Shown here one piece after another: positions 35,500-45,280 of a DNA stretch of 64,000 nucleotides (positions are counted from its first letter, which is position 1; each line of letters begins with the position of its first letter). The notes beneath the pieces were generated by a model. The model searched no databases. It saw only the letters and a list, made by a program, of their open reading frames with translations, and had not been told where the DNA came from. The position numbers and the translations under genes were made by a program. This stretch comes from Niabella soli DSM 19437 (GTDB taxonomy: Bacteria; Bacteroidota; Bacteroidia; Chitinophagales; Chitinophagaceae): contig NZ_CP007035.1 of NCBI RefSeq assembly GCF_000243115.2, positions 372,001 through 436,000 of the forward strand, written 5' to 3'.

Positions 35500-36993
35500 A
35501 TGTTATTACTGGGGATCGATGTAGGAACCTCTTCCATCAAGGTTTCCGTGGTAGATGGCGCTACACAACAAACCATCGCGGCGGCCCAATACCCCGAAAC
35601 GGAGCGGGAAATTATAGCATTGCAGTCAGGATGGGCAGAACAAGCGCCCGAGCGCTGGTGGGAGGATGTAAAGGCTGCCATAAAGAAGGTGCACCAGTCG
35701 GGCGCCTATGATACAAAAGATATCGGGGCCATTGGCATTTCCTACCAGATGCATGGCCTGGTATTGATAGATAAGAACGGCGCTGTTTTGCGTAACAGTA
35801 TCATCTGGTGCGACAGCCGGGCTGTGCCTTACGGGGATAAGGCGTTTGCAGCGATCGGCGAACAGGAATGCTTACGCCATTTGCTCAATTCCCCCGGGAA
35901 TTTTACAGCCGCCAAACTGGCGTGGGTGAAGGAAAACGAACCGGGTATTTTTGAACAGATCGACAAAGTACTGTTGCCCGGCGATTTTATTGCACAGCGG
36001 TTTACCGGCACGGCTACTACCACGCCCTCTGCATTATCCGAAGGCATTTTTTGGGATTTTAAAAAAAATGAATTGTCGGGAGCGGTTATGGATTATTTCG
36101 GGTTTGATAAAAATAATATTCCCGAAATAAGAAATGTTTTTGCGGAGCACGGAACACTCTATAAAAATGTTGCGGAAGAATTGTCGTTGAAAGAAGGGAT
36201 CCCCGTTGCTTATAAGGCGGGCGATCAGCCTAACAATGCGCTTTCTTTAAATGTACTGGAACCGGGTGATGTAGCTGCAACTGCAGGAACGTCGGGCGTT
36301 ATTTATGGAGTGAGTGATGCACTCACTTATGATCTCCAAAGCCGGGTAAACAGTTTTGCGCATGTTAATCATAATAGTAACCATACGAGGGTAGGCGTGC
36401 TGCTTTGTATTAACGGCACGGGCATTTTAAACCGTTGGGTAAAGCACCTGGGGGGAGCGCTTTCTTATGCTGCGCTCAATGAACAGGCGGCTTCAGTGCC
36501 ACCGGGCAGCGACGGGTTACTGGTGCTGCCATTTGGCAATGGAGCCGAACGGATCTTAAAGAACCAGATCGTTGGCGCGCATATAAGTAATATCGATCTA
36601 AATAAACATTCCAATGCGCATATTGCAAGGGCCGCGCAGGAGGGTATTGCCTTTGCCTTCCGTTATGGACTCGATATTATGCGTGAAAATGGCATGCAGC
36701 CGTCCGTAATAAAAGCGGGCAAAGCCAATATGTTTTTGAGCCCCGTGTTTACCGAAGCATTTGTAAGCGCTACCGGTGTACCGGTGGAGTTGTACGATTG
36801 TGATGGCAGCGTTGGTGCGGCTATCGGCGCAGGTGTGGGCGCCGGTTATTTTAAAACCCCGGCTGAAGCCTTCAGGAAAAGAGCCGCAATTGCTATAATA
36901 CAACCTAAACAACGTAATTTGTACGATCCGTTATACGATCAATGGCGGACATTGCTGGAAAAACAATTGAATGCTTCCGCCGCATTACTTTAA
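35500..36993 (+). CDS. xylB: Xylulokinase
   Basis: A 497-residue FGGY-family kinase that phosphorylates D-xylulose to xylulose-5-phosphate, feeding the pentose phosphate pathway. The start at 35500 gives MLLLGIDVGTSSIKVSV, the family N-terminus; an earlier Met at 35464 adds 12 residues derived from the intergenic repeat. Other marks are GISYQMHGLVLIDKNG, IIWCDSRAV, PGDFIAQRFTG and AATAGTSGVIYG. It lies 112 bp after xylA and 12 bp before the LacI regulator, so the three form an operon. Confidence 0.96.
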   Translation: MLLLGIDVGTSSIKVSVVDGATQQTIAAAQYPETEREIIALQSGWAEQAPERWWEDVKAAIKKVHQSGAYDTKDIGAIGISYQMHGLVLIDKNGAVLRNSIIWCDSRAVPYGDKAFAAIGEQECLRHLLNSPGNFTAAKLAWVKENEPGIFEQIDKVLLPGDFIAQRFTGTATTTPSALSEGIFWDFKKNELSGAVMDYFGFDKNNIPEIRNVFAEHGTLYKNVAEELSLKEGIPVAYKAGDQPNNALSLNVLEPGDVAATAGTSGVIYGVSDALTYDLQSRVNSFAHVNHNSNHTRVGVLLCINGTGILNRWVKHLGGALSYAALNEQAASVPPGSDGLLVLPFGNGAERILKNQIVGAHISNIDLNKHSNAHIARAAQEGIAFAFRYGLDIMRENGMQPSVIKAGKANMFLSPVFTEAFVSATGVPVELYDCDGSVGAAIGAGVGAGYFKTPAEAFRKRAAIAIIQPKQRNLYDPLYDQWRTLLEKQLNASAALL

Positions 36994-37005
36994 ACCAGAA
37001 ACGCG

Positions 37006-38040
37006 ATGTCAAAAGAAAAAGAGGTTACAATATATGATCTTGCCAGTGAACTGAACATTTCCGTAGCTACTGTGAGCAGGGCCTTAAAGGATGACCCTGT
37101 GGTAAGTAAAAAGACAAAGAAAAAGATCTTTGATCTGGCGGAGAAAATGGGCTACCGGACTAACGTATTCGCAAGAAATTTAAGAAAGGGCGAAACCCGG
37201 ACGATCGGGTTCATGGTGCATGAACTGAATAGTAATTTTATTACTTCCGTACTTTCCGGGGTTGAAAAAGTTGCTACCGAAGCCGGTTATGACATCATCA
37301 TTGCCCACTCGTCTGAAAGCTATATAAAAGAAGCAGCGAATGCCCGGAATCTTTTCGATAAAAGAGTAGATGGCTTGCTGGCATCGCTTTCCTTTGATAC
37401 TAAGGACACCAAACATTTTGATCCTTTTATAACCAAAGGAGTGCCGGTCATTTTTTTTGACAGGGTCGAAAAGATAAAAGATACCACAATGGTGGTGATC
37501 GATAATTATAAATGCGGCTACGAGGCCACAAAACACCTTATCGATCAGGGCTGCAAAAAAATACTGCATGTTACCTCCAATCTTAACCGTAACGTATATG
37601 CCGACCGCTACAGGGGTTACCGGGATGCATTGTCTGATAACGGGATCGGGCTGGATGAAAAGCTGGTGATTGTAAATGACCTAAGCGAGAAAGCCGGCAT
37701 AGCATCTGCAAATGCAATGATGAAATTAAAGCCGTTGCCGGACGGCGCCTTCATTACCAATGATTTTGTTGCGGCCGCCTTTATTAAAACCCTTAAAGAA
37801 CGTGGTATTGCTGTGCCGGATGATGTGGCCGTTGTGGGTTTTAATAATGATGCCATCGGGCATTTGATCGAACCCTCCCTTTCCACGGTGAACTATCCCG
37901 GCAATGAAATGGGAGAAATAGCGGCCAGAACGCTGATCAGCCATTTAAAAGGAGAAACCAGTATCCACCAGATCAATACGGTAATTATTAATGCAGGACT
38001 TATTATAAGGAAATCGTCTTTAAAAACGAAAACAGGGTAA
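37006..38040 (+). CDS. xylR: LacI-family transcriptional regulator (XylR)
   Basis: A 344-residue regulator with the LacI helix-turn-helix and hinge (IYDLASELNISVATVSRALK, KIFDLAEKMGYRTN) and a periplasmic-binding-protein-like effector domain (TIGFMVHELNSNFITSVLSG, LLASLSFDT, DGAFITNDFVAAAFIK, VAVVGFNNDAIG). It ends the xylAB operon. The central-CG palindromes in front of xylA, susC and the GH67 gene fit LacI-family binding, so I infer that it controls the whole region, relieved by xylose or a xylan-derived sugar. The gene name is given by context. Confidence 0.88.
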   Translation: MSKEKEVTIYDLASELNISVATVSRALKDDPVVSKKTKKKIFDLAEKMGYRTNVFARNLRKGETRTIGFMVHELNSNFITSVLSGVEKVATEAGYDIIIAHSSESYIKEAANARNLFDKRVDGLLASLSFDTKDTKHFDPFITKGVPVIFFDRVEKIKDTTMVVIDNYKCGYEATKHLIDQGCKKILHVTSNLNRNVYADRYRGYRDALSDNGIGLDEKLVIVNDLSEKAGIASANAMMKLKPLPDGAFITNDFVAAAFIKTLKERGIAVPDDVAVVGFNNDAIGHLIEPSLSTVNYPGNEMGEIAARTLISHLKGETSIHQINTVIINAGLIIRKSSLKTKTG

Positions 38041-38216
38041 CGATCTGTGCGGGAGGCGGAAGGCTCTATGCAGAACGCGAATAAACATCAGACACCAAGC
38101 GTCGGCGATTGTACGTATCCTCACGAAATGGTTTAAAATCTGTATAAGTCTGAGCAATCTGCGAGAGCAAATAACTATAGCTACAGCCAATAATATTTAC
38201 TACTAAAATAAAAGTC
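38041..38216. other. Intergenic gap between xylR and the GH3 gene
   Basis: It contains short words of repeat families 3 (AAACATCAGACACC, about 38083-38096) and 4 (GTCTGAGCAATCTGCGAGAG, about 38143-38163). No operator-like palindrome was found here. Confidence 0.4.
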
Positions 38217-40421
38217 ATGTTGAAGAAAGTGTTTTTTGCTGCCGGTTTGTTTTTTTCGCTTGCGGTGCAGGCCCAGGCGGATAAAAGCCAACTGCCTTTT
38301 TGGAATTACAAACTCAGTTTTGAAGCGCGCGTCAACGACCTGGTTAGCCGTTTAACGTTGGAAGAAAAAGTGAAGCAGATGCTGAACCATGCTCCGGCCA
38401 TTCCCCGGCTGGGCATCCCGGCTTACGACTGGTGGAGCGAAGTGCTGCACGGTGTGGCCCGGACACCGTATCACACCACAGTGTATCCACAGGCCATTGC
38501 TATGGCGGCAACCTGGGATACGGTGGCCTTATACACTATGGCGGATCAAAGCGCCCGGGAAGGGCGCGCGATTCATAATAAGGCAACTGAAGAAGGTAAA
38601 AATGGTGATCGTTATGTGGGGCTGACCTACTGGACGCCTAATATCAATATTTTCCGCGACCCGCGCTGGGGCCGGGGGCAGGAAACCTATGGCGAAGATC
38701 CGTTCCTGACGGCCATGCTGGGACGGGCTTTTGTAAGAGGGTTGCAGGGGGAGGATCCAAAATACCTGAAAGCAGCGGCCTGCGCCAAACATTATGCTAT
38801 CCATAGTGGCCCGGAAGCGGTACGGCATTCTTTTGATGTGGATGTAAGCGACTACGATCTTTGGAACACCTACCTGCCGGCTTTTAAGGAATTGGTGACC
38901 CATGCAAAAGTTGCCGGTGTAATGTGCGCCTATAATGCGTTCAGGAAAAAGCCCTGTTGCGGCAGTGACCTGCTGATGACGGATATCCTGCGCAGGCAAT
39001 GGGGTTTTACCGGTTATGTGACTTCCGACTGCGGGGCGATCGATGATTTTTTCAATTACCATAAAACGCATCCTAACGCCGAGGCCGCTGCAATTGATGC
39101 GGTCACCAATGGCACAGATGTGGAATGCGGTAACCGCGCCTACCTGACGCTTACAGATGCGGTAAAGACGGGCCGGATCGCGGAAAAGGAAATTGACCGT
39201 TCAGTGAAACGCTTGTTTATGATCCGCATGCGGCTGGGTATGTTCGATCCTGTTTCGATGGTGTCCTATGCGCAAACATCCCCTGCTGTTTTAGAAAGCG
39301 CCCCGCATAAAGCACAGGCGCTGAAAATGGCGCAGGAGTCGATCGTGTTGCTGAAGAATGAAAATCATCTGTTGCCGTTAAGCAAATCTATAAAGAAGAT
39401 CGCCGTGGTGGGACCGAATGCAGACAACAGCATTGCCGTTTTAGGGAATTATAATGGAACGCCTTCAAAAATTGTAACGGCACTGGACGGGATTAAAGCC
39501 AAGCTGGGTACAAATGGAAGCGTGGTTTATGAAAAGGCAGTCAATTTTACCAACGCGATGCTGCCGGAAGGTAAAACTGATTTTGCAGCACTGACCAGCC
39601 GGGTTAAAGACGCAGATGCGATCATTTTTGTTGGAGGCATCTCGCCACAACTGGAAGGGGAAGAAATGAAAGTGAATGAGCCTGGCTTTAATAGTGGCGA
39701 CCGTACCACTATTTTACTTCCTACCGTTCAAACGGAAGCGATGAAAGCATTAAAGGCAACCGGAAAGCCGGTTGTATTTGTTATGATGACGGGGAGTGCA
39801 CTGGCGATACCCTGGGAGCAGGAAAATATACCGGCTATTGTAAACGCATGGTACGGAGGCCAGGCTGCAGGAACCGCTATTGCCGACGTGTTATTTGGTG
39901 ACTATAATCCTTCAGGGAGGCTGCCGGTAACCTTTTATAAAAGCGATGCCGACCTTCCTGCGTTTGACGACTATCGTATGGAAAACCGTACCTACCGTTA
40001 TTTTAGCGGGCAGGCATTGTATCCTTTTGGTTATGGCTTAAGTTACACAACTTTCCGGTATGAAGGATTGAAGGTTCCAACTACGGTGAAAAATAAAGTG
40101 AGGATTCCCGTAAGTATACAGTTAACCAATACCGGCGCAAAAGGCGGCGAAGAAGTGGTGCAATTGTATATCAGTTACCAGGGGCAACCCATCAAAAAGC
40201 CCTTGAAAGCCCTGAAGGGATTTCAGCGGGTATGGCTCAACCGCGGGCAAACCAAAACAATTAAATTCCTGTTGACGCCTGACGCTTTAGCTATTGCGGG
40301 AGAAAATGGAAAGCTACTGAATCCTAAAGGCAAGCTGCGCATCAGCGTGGGCGGCGGGCAACCGGATGTAAATACGCCGGCAACCAGTAATGTTGTAAGC
40401 CGGGTGCTTACGATCAATTAA
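38217..40421 (+). CDS. GH3 beta-xylosidase/beta-glucosidase, secreted
   Basis: A 734-residue glycoside hydrolase with signal peptide MLKKVFFAAGLFFSLAVQAQ. The GH3 N-terminal barrel has the nucleophile D271 in YVTSDCGAID. A beta-sandwich domain follows (SIVLLKNENHLLPL, FVGGISPQLEGEEM with the acid/base region), and a fibronectin III-like C-terminal domain (GGEEVVQLYISYQG). The VTSDCGAI motif and the HGV/EVLHGVART segment resemble beta-xylosidases of the GH3 group. It probably trims xylo-oligosaccharides in the periplasm. It is 176 bp downstream of xylR and ends at a strong terminator shared with the convergent GH2 gene. Confidence 0.92.
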   Translation: MLKKVFFAAGLFFSLAVQAQADKSQLPFWNYKLSFEARVNDLVSRLTLEEKVKQMLNHAPAIPRLGIPAYDWWSEVLHGVARTPYHTTVYPQAIAMAATWDTVALYTMADQSAREGRAIHNKATEEGKNGDRYVGLTYWTPNINIFRDPRWGRGQETYGEDPFLTAMLGRAFVRGLQGEDPKYLKAAACAKHYAIHSGPEAVRHSFDVDVSDYDLWNTYLPAFKELVTHAKVAGVMCAYNAFRKKPCCGSDLLMTDILRRQWGFTGYVTSDCGAIDDFFNYHKTHPNAEAAAIDAVTNGTDVECGNRAYLTLTDAVKTGRIAEKEIDRSVKRLFMIRMRLGMFDPVSMVSYAQTSPAVLESAPHKAQALKMAQESIVLLKNENHLLPLSKSIKKIAVVGPNADNSIAVLGNYNGTPSKIVTALDGIKAKLGTNGSVVYEKAVNFTNAMLPEGKTDFAALTSRVKDADAIIFVGGISPQLEGEEMKVNEPGFNSGDRTTILLPTVQTEAMKALKATGKPVVFVMMTGSALAIPWEQENIPAIVNAWYGGQAAGTAIADVLFGDYNPSGRLPVTFYKSDADLPAFDDYRMENRTYRYFSGQALYPFGYGLSYTTFRYEGLKVPTTVKNKVRIPVSIQLTNTGAKGGEEVVQLYISYQGQPIKKPLKALKGFQRVWLNRGQTKTIKFLLTPDALAIAGENGKLLNPKGKLRISVGGGQPDVNTPATSNVVSRVLTIN

Positions 40422-40432
40422 GTAAATTTAAA

Positions 40433-40465
40433 AGACCTGTGAGGCTTCAAAAACCTCACAGGTCT
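40433..40465. terminator. Bidirectional intrinsic terminator
   Basis: AGACCTGTGAGG and CCTCACAGGTCT form a perfect 12-bp stem with a 9-nt loop, between the convergent GH3 (+) and GH2 (-) genes. Confidence 0.85.
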
Positions 40466-40484
40466 GGCGCTTACGGAAACCGGC

Positions 40485-43271
40485 TTATTGAGCCAGTATT
40501 TTTATTTCAGATGTTGTTAATCCATCTGCTGAAGCCTTTATCGTTATGGTTCCCTTCCGGTTTCCTTTTACGATCGCCAGGGCCTGCCCGCTCAACGCCT
40601 TTCTTACTTTTGAAGGAAAGGCTTCCAGGTCCGCAGGGTTACCATTGTCGGTCGCGACGATTGCTCCGGGCCCGGAAATTTCAAAATGTATTTTGTTCTG
40701 CGCATCAGCAACAAGGTCCCCATTTTTGTCTAATATGGTAACGGTTATGAAACAAAGATCGTTGTCATCAGCATGGATCCGCACCCGGTCGGCTTTTAAT
40801 GTTAGTTTTGCTGCGGCGCCGGCGGTGCGGATGGTTTCTGTTGCCCATTGTTTTCCGTTTTTGTAGGCAATTACTTTTAAGGTGCCCGGCTGGTAGGTTA
40901 CATTGTCCCACCGGAGGCGGTATTCAAACGGCCCTTTCTTTTTTCTGCCCAGTGATCTTCCGTTTAAAAATAACTCAGCTTCATCGCCGGAGGTAAATAC
41001 ATGCACAGGTATTGTTTGCCCCTCATGCCCGGACCATGTCCAGTGCGGCAGCAGGTGCACCATTGGCAGCTCCGGCCGCCAGCGCGCCTGGTAAAGGTAG
41101 AACCCGTCTTTCTTAAACCCGGCTAAATCGATAATGCCGGAATAGGAACTGCGCGCCGAATAGTAGGGGGTGGGTTCGCCAAGATAATCCCAACCACTCC
41201 ATACAAACTCGCCGGCTACATAGGGGTTGTGATCCTGTGCGGCAAATACTTTATCAGGAGAAGCTCCGAATTGCGCGGTATACAGGTCGTATGCACTCAC
41301 AAATCCATTTTCAGGGTCGCCGCCAGCGCTATCGCTAACCGGGGCGCTTATGGCATTTGTAACGGGAAAAATATAGGTCCCTCTTGTACTCAGGGCAGAA
41401 GCTGTTTCGCTGCTGAAGATCATTTTTTCCGGGAATTTTTTATGAAAGGCCGGATAGAGGGGTGATGTTTTGATGCCTTTCAGATGAGCGTAAGCGGGTG
41501 CATCCCGTATGCCTTCCCCCTGGTAATTTAAACTCAGCAGATCCATAACTTCAGGAAAAGGCATATCCGGTTTGGCATAGTTCATAGAGGCGGTCGCCGG
41601 TCTTGTACTGTCCTCGTCTTTTACAATCGAATAAAGTTTTTTTGCAACAGCGGCCCCGGCTGCTCCGGTATATTGTTCACCCACTTCGTTGCCAAAGCTC
41701 CAGGCAATAACAGAAGGATGATTGCGGTCGCGCCTGATAAACGAGCGGATATCGGCTTCATGCCAGTCTTTAAAGATCAAATGAAAGTCAAGCGGCGTCT
41801 TGCCTTTTTCCCAGCAGTCAAATACTTCATCAATAACCAGGAAGCCCATGCGGTCAGTGAGGGCAAGCAGCTCTGGCGCCGGTGGGTTATGGGCGAACCG
41901 GATGGCATTGCAGCCCATGTCTTTCAATAATTCTAATTGTCTTTCTGCAGCCCTGGTATTAAACGCGGCTCCCAGTGCGCCAAGATCATGATGCTGATTC
42001 ACTCCCTGGATGCGTATAGCTTTGCCGTTTACGATAAGCCCTTTTTCCGGGTCAAAATTTACGGAACGGATGCCAAAGGGTGTTTCATAAGTGTCGATCA
42101 GTTTCCCTTTTTGAAATAAGCGCGTAACAGCCACATACATGCTGTTTTTTTGTTTAGGCAACGGTTCCCACAAAGAAGGGTTCTTTATACTGACTTCGTT
42201 GTGGGTAACAACATTTGCCCGGGCGTTTACGGTAACAACGGATATGGGAAACGAAACAATTTTGGAGCCTGCTGGCCGGAATAGATCGTTTTGCAAAAAG
42301 ACATCGGTTCGTACTTCAATCTGCTCCGGTTTTGTTGATTTGTTTGCTATGTTAAGTGCTAGGTCAACAGTAGCCGCCGCTGCTGTACTATTTTTTGTTT
42401 TGATAAAACTACCCCAATGTGCCAGGTGAACGGGATTAATTTTTACCAGCCATACGTTCCGGTAAATACCCGCGCCGGGGTACCAGCGGGAAGAATTGGG
42501 CGGATTGTCCAGCCGGATGGCCAGTTGGTTATTGCCACCGGGCCGGACATAGGGGGTGAGGTCTATCCGGAAAGAGTTATATCCGTAAGGCCAGCCTCCG
42601 GCCAGCTTTCCGTTGATCCAGACCATGGCATAGCTCATGGCGCCATCGATATCGAGATAAATTGATTTGCCCTTATCTGCTGCCGGAATGTTTATTTTCC
42701 TTCGGTACCAGGCAACCCCCTGAACCGGAAGTCGCCCCATGCCCCCTCCAACGACGGCATCTGCCTCTTTATAAAAAGGGCCTTTTATGGCCCAGTCATG
42801 CGGCAGTGTAACGGGTTCCCAGTTGGTATCATTAAAATCATTTTGAACAAAAGGAAAGTTTTCTCCCGGGTTACCCTTTGGCCGCAGATGGCGCGCTGCC
42901 GGGTCTTTTATAAAATCATTAGCCGTGGGAAGGATCCATTTCTTTAATGATCTTGCGGATGATACAGTGACGCCCGATTCCGAAGCCTTTGTGTCTGCTA
43001 CTTTATTGTCATTTCGGTCAGCGATCGCGGGCCATTCGTCATAGATCAGGGTGTCCGGATCTCCCTGGTAACGCATAAAGCGCCAGTTGTCATTGATCGA
43101 AATACGTTCTCGCCCAACAACTGACGGCTTTTGCGCCAGAAGCAGCACCGGGAAGATACAACCGGTTGTTATACAAATCCACTTAAAATAATTAGTTTTT
43201 ATCACTTTACCGGATAGTATCATTGTCACTAACGATATCAAATTATAAGATGGTTTTGATAAGTTCATCAT
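40485..43271 (-). CDS. GH2-family glycoside hydrolase, exported
   Basis: A 928-residue enzyme of the beta-galactosidase/beta-glucuronidase family. The sugar-binding domain (LPHDWAIKGPFYKEA, GVAWYRRKINIP) comes first, then an Ig-like domain, then the TIM barrel with acid/base E529 (WSFGNEVGEQY) and nucleophile E622 (FSSETASALS). C-terminal Ig/invasin-like domains follow (ITVTILDKNGDLVADAQNKI). The signal peptide could begin at 43271 or, better, at Met 43223. The ATG at 43271 is only 3 bp after the susD stop, so it is the third gene of the susCD operon. The specificity within GH2 is not readable; beta-galactosidase on galactose-decorated xylan is a reasonable guess. Confidence 0.9.
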   Translation of the reverse strand: MMNLSKPSYNLISLVTMILSGKVIKTNYFKWICITTGCIFPVLLLAQKPSVVGRERISINDNWRFMRYQGDPDTLIYDEWPAIADRNDNKVADTKASESGVTVSSARSLKKWILPTANDFIKDPAARHLRPKGNPGENFPFVQNDFNDTNWEPVTLPHDWAIKGPFYKEADAVVGGGMGRLPVQGVAWYRRKINIPAADKGKSIYLDIDGAMSYAMVWINGKLAGGWPYGYNSFRIDLTPYVRPGGNNQLAIRLDNPPNSSRWYPGAGIYRNVWLVKINPVHLAHWGSFIKTKNSTAAAATVDLALNIANKSTKPEQIEVRTDVFLQNDLFRPAGSKIVSFPISVVTVNARANVVTHNEVSIKNPSLWEPLPKQKNSMYVAVTRLFQKGKLIDTYETPFGIRSVNFDPEKGLIVNGKAIRIQGVNQHHDLGALGAAFNTRAAERQLELLKDMGCNAIRFAHNPPAPELLALTDRMGFLVIDEVFDCWEKGKTPLDFHLIFKDWHEADIRSFIRRDRNHPSVIAWSFGNEVGEQYTGAAGAAVAKKLYSIVKDEDSTRPATASMNYAKPDMPFPEVMDLLSLNYQGEGIRDAPAYAHLKGIKTSPLYPAFHKKFPEKMIFSSETASALSTRGTYIFPVTNAISAPVSDSAGGDPENGFVSAYDLYTAQFGASPDKVFAAQDHNPYVAGEFVWSGWDYLGEPTPYYSARSSYSGIIDLAGFKKDGFYLYQARWRPELPMVHLLPHWTWSGHEGQTIPVHVFTSGDEAELFLNGRSLGRKKKGPFEYRLRWDNVTYQPGTLKVIAYKNGKQWATETIRTAGAAAKLTLKADRVRIHADDNDLCFITVTILDKNGDLVADAQNKIHFEISGPGAIVATDNGNPADLEAFPSKVRKALSGQALAIVKGNRKGTITIKASADGLTTSEIKILAQ

Positions 43272-43274
43272 TAA

Positions 43275-45269
43275 TTAATATCCCGGGTTTTGATAGGCTT
43301 TCTTATCCTCAGCGCTCATGTCCATCCCATCGAGCTGGGATTGTGGAATGGGGCGAAGATAGTAGGCGGGTGTAATGGTGCGGGCAAATGTTCCCACGGT
43401 ATGATCCTTCCAGTCGTTGGGGTTGGTTTTGCCGGCTATTACAAAACTACTGCTGAGCTCGATCCATTTTTGTGTACGAACCAGGTCCAGCCAGCGATAA
43501 CCTTCACCAAAATACTCGCGCGATCTTTCGGCCAGTATATAATTTATATCTATGACTGTCGGTGTTGCTGTCATCATTGCAACGCTGTTATCCTGCACTT
43601 TGGCACTATTCCCGCCATTATCCCAACGCCATTTGCCTGCGCGTGCGCGTACTACATTGATTAACCCCCGGGCCGTTCCGTCATTGGCGTACGAGCCGGT
43701 TACCGCTTTTGTCGCAGCGCCTTTAACAGCGGCCTCTGCAGCAATCAGGAACAGCTCTGAAAATTTTGCCACGGGGAAGGGGCGTGTAATACTCCCGTTC
43801 GGTTGTCCCAGGCCACCATTGTTATCAGTGCGGTAGGGGCCAAGTTTCCAGGTAGCGGGATAACAGATCCTGCTGATGGCGCTGGGCTCAATAACGAAAT
43901 CGGCTCTTCCGGGCAACACACCTGCTCCCACATTACTGTTGAACGTTGTATTCGAATAGTTTACACCACCAACGTCCGTTTTTAGAAAAGTAAGGATTGG
44001 ATCTCCGTTCGATACCGGGAGGTAATTGGCATTGTACAAATGATCAGGAATAGCGTTGTTCACTTTAAGTGCAGCTTCCACCCAATTGCTGCGGTAGCTT
44101 GTTACAAAAGTGCCGTCGAAGCGTGCATCATTTGTTTTGTCCGCGAAAGTATTTTTAAATATACCCTGGGGAGGGGCCAGCATGGTCCAGGGCCGGCCTA
44201 AGGATTGCACTGCTGCCCGTTGTACGGAGCTTACGGGCGCCCATGCCGTAGCGGAACTGCTGCTCCTGATGTTGGTATAGTTGAACTGTTCAAACCACTG
44301 GGCGAAATTGTCGGTACCAAACCCGCCGCCGCTGTAGCTCAGATCTCCGCCATTATAAATACTGCTGCTTTGTGTATGATCTGCATAAAGCAGGATCTCA
44401 TTGTTCCGGTCGTTTGTGCCCAGGTTCACATCATAAAACGTAGGCTGCAAGCCAAAGGATGCAGGATTGGCAATAGCCGTAGTTGCGATGTCATAGGCTT
44501 GCTGAAAATACCATGCGGCGTCATGTCCGCCGGGATCCGTGCGTGGCGCTTCGGGATAAGTGGGGATGCTGTTGGGATTTTGCAGCCACCATCCATAAGT
44601 AAGGTATGCTTTTGCAAGATAGAGGCGGGCAACGGTTTTAGTAACCCCGCCGGTAACACGTCCGGCATCAGGCAATTGCTGAATGGCGGTAAGCAGGTCC
44701 GGGAATATCGCTTTGGTGTACACCTCCGGCACGGTATTGCGCTTTGAAGTTCTGATAGTGGAAGTATTGAATTTTAATTCTCCGGCACCAAGGTCCAGGG
44801 GAACGCCGCCAAAAGTCTGCACTAGTAAAAAATAGTCAAAAGCCCTGAAGAACCGGGCTTCGGCTACCAGTGCATCAGCAACACCAACAGCGGCTCCGTT
44901 TTCAATAACGCCACTGGCCGTATTGATATTAGGGAATGCCGCGCCCCAGAGTACACTGGTATTGCTGGTGGCGGGATCAATATTTCCCACGCCTGAAAAG
45001 TCGAGGTTCTTAACGTTTCCGTCAGAGTTTTGCCCCCAGGTGGATTCATCTGTGCTGATCTGGTTCGAGTTGATAAAATACCCGTTACCATACAGTAGCC
45101 GCAAGTGCGCATACAAAGAAGTAATGCCCCCTTTAACCCCCGCATCGGTTTTAAAATAGTCCGGGGTAAATATGGCCCGCGGATTTTCGTCAAGGATTTT
45201 GGAACAGCCGGTCAGGCATAAGGCAGTGGCGGCTACAGCAATATATATGTTTAAATAGAATCGTTTCAT
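43275..45269 (-). CDS. SusD/RagB-family glycan-binding outer-membrane lipoprotein
   Basis: A 664-residue surface lipoprotein (lipobox CLTGC after MKRFYLNIYIAVAATAL). It is rich in helical TPR-type segments and has the SusD_RagB ends: LDENPRAIFTPDYFKTD at the N-terminus and YILAERSREYFGEGYRWLDLVRTQ with AYYLRPIPQSQLDG at the C-terminus. It forms the lid over the SusC barrel and binds xylan-derived oligosaccharides. At 664 residues it is longer than most (about 500-600). It lies 11 bp after susC. No SusE/F-like surface binding protein gene accompanies it. Confidence 0.96.
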   Translation of the reverse strand: MKRFYLNIYIAVAATALCLTGCSKILDENPRAIFTPDYFKTDAGVKGGITSLYAHLRLLYGNGYFINSNQISTDESTWGQNSDGNVKNLDFSGVGNIDPATSNTSVLWGAAFPNINTASGVIENGAAVGVADALVAEARFFRAFDYFLLVQTFGGVPLDLGAGELKFNTSTIRTSKRNTVPEVYTKAIFPDLLTAIQQLPDAGRVTGGVTKTVARLYLAKAYLTYGWWLQNPNSIPTYPEAPRTDPGGHDAAWYFQQAYDIATTAIANPASFGLQPTFYDVNLGTNDRNNEILLYADHTQSSSIYNGGDLSYSGGGFGTDNFAQWFEQFNYTNIRSSSSATAWAPVSSVQRAAVQSLGRPWTMLAPPQGIFKNTFADKTNDARFDGTFVTSYRSNWVEAALKVNNAIPDHLYNANYLPVSNGDPILTFLKTDVGGVNYSNTTFNSNVGAGVLPGRADFVIEPSAISRICYPATWKLGPYRTDNNGGLGQPNGSITRPFPVAKFSELFLIAAEAAVKGAATKAVTGSYANDGTARGLINVVRARAGKWRWDNGGNSAKVQDNSVAMMTATPTVIDINYILAERSREYFGEGYRWLDLVRTQKWIELSSSFVIAGKTNPNDWKDHTVGTFARTITPAYYLRPIPQSQLDGMDMSAEDKKAYQNPGY

Positions 45270-45280
45270 AGTTATTTGTT